Shown: in pieces, positions 5,817 to 6,173 of the stretch
Numbering within the stretch: position 1 is the first letter of the stretch
How the letters are laid out: each line of letters begins with the position of its first letter
DNA from: Gammaproteobacteria bacterium
Lineage (GTDB): Bacteria; Pseudomonadota; Gammaproteobacteria; Pseudomonadales; Azotimanducaceae
Assembly: GCA_002690405.1 (NCBI GenBank)
Contig: NZEI01000079.1
Location: 2,181-8,353, forward strand
DNA length: 6,173 nt
Direction: 5' to 3'
Program-made: the position numbers and the translations under genes
The notes under the pieces: generated by a model
The model's database searches: none
Told to the model about the DNA's origin: nothing
The model's input: only the letters and a program-made list of their open reading frames with translations

Positions 5817-6173
5817 ATGTCGCGATTAGGCGTTTTTGGATTGCTGCTTGTGGCGGTATCGGCGCAACCGACTTTTGCGGATCATTGGATTGCGGTGGGT
5901 AGTTTTAAAGACCGCGGCACCGCAGAAAAAGGGCTTTTACAAGCACGGGCTAAAACTTCAGAAATGCTCTCTGTAGTGGCCAGTGAAAGCGCCTCCGGGA
6001 TTAATTATCGTGTCTCAGCCGGACCTTATGCGACCGTTGGCGAGGCCAGACAGGTCTTGCCTAGGTTGCGGCAGGCTGGATTATCTGGGGCCTGGATTTG
6101 GCAGCTTAAAAGATTTGCTAGTGATTCTACGGCCGCGCCTCAAGTCCCTTCTCGGGGTGGTCTGAGCGCTGCT
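5817..6173 (+). CDS. Exported SPOR-domain protein, N-terminal part (cut by window end)
   Basis: The first 119 residues are present. Residues 1-21 form a Sec signal peptide: a positive MSR start, hydrophobic LGVFGLLLVAVSA, and a likely cleavage at TFA|DH. The mature part opens with WIAVGSF (24-30) and continues through YRVSAGPYATVGEARQVLPRLRQAGL (64-89) to AWI (92-94). This is the W/V-x-V-G-S-F ... Y-R-V-x-x-G-P-Y-x-x-x-x-E-A pattern of SPOR domains (about 70 residues), which bind peptidoglycan strands lacking stem peptides, often at the division site. A Ser/Ala/Pro-rich stretch (101-119) then looks like a linker to a further domain outside the window. AAGGGGGA (5806-5813) is a good Shine-Dalgarno for this ATG. 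The protein probably works in the periplasm or outer membrane; no functional tie to oxaloacetate decarboxylase is evident. Confidence 0.82.
   Translation, partial: MSRLGVFGLLLVAVSAQPTFADHWIAVGSFKDRGTAEKGLLQARAKTSEMLSVVASESASGINYRVSAGPYATVGEARQVLPRLRQAGLSGAWIWQLKRFASDSTAAPQVPSRGGLSAA

Noticed and set aside
1..6173. CRISPR array, insertion sequence, toxin-antitoxin or new defence system
   Set aside because: No repeat-spacer pattern, terminal inverted repeats, transposase, or small gene pair was found; all larger genes belong to known metabolic or envelope families.

Overview
This window looks like ordinary chromosomal DNA from a gammaproteobacterium, quite possibly a marine or halophilic one. 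That placement is inference. It rests on the close match of the oadGAB genes to the Vibrio/Klebsiella type of Na+-pumping oxaloacetate decarboxylase, on the HcxB(YbiC)-like dehydrogenase, and on a tRNA-Arg(ACG) with an encoded CCA end. No mobile element, CRISPR array, rRNA or phage gene was seen.

Layout. Bases 1-674 (minus strand) hold the N-terminal 224 residues of an LDH2/MDH2-family hydroxycarboxylate dehydrogenase, cut by the window edge. It diverges from a complete amidase-signature hydrolase (790-2241, plus) across a 115-bp gap. The amidase converges on a tRNA-Arg(ACG) gene (2327-2403, minus), which has a good sigma70-type promoter with a GC-rich discriminator. Diverging from the tRNA is an oadG-oadA-oadB operon (2527-5733, plus), encoding the gamma, alpha and beta subunits of the membrane-bound, biotin-dependent, sodium-translocating oxaloacetate decarboxylase. 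After 83 bp with no visible terminator comes the start of a secreted or periplasmic SPOR-domain protein (5817 to the window end).

How the genes work together. OadA moves the carboxyl group of oxaloacetate to its own biotin, OadG anchors OadA at the membrane, and OadB decarboxylates carboxybiotin while exporting Na+. The products are pyruvate, CO2 and a sodium gradient. The dehydrogenase/amidase pair may be a small catabolic module sharing a control region, but no substrate can be read from the sequence.

I do not see a previously undescribed multi-gene system. The most notable point is in OadA. Residue 209, aligned by spacing to the first metal-binding His of the H-x-H motif in the carboxyltransferase active site, is Gln (H-M-Q-C-H), while every other key residue I could check in OadA and OadB is kept. 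The oadG leader also holds a perfect 12-bp palindrome and a stem-loop that ends just before the Shine-Dalgarno sequence.
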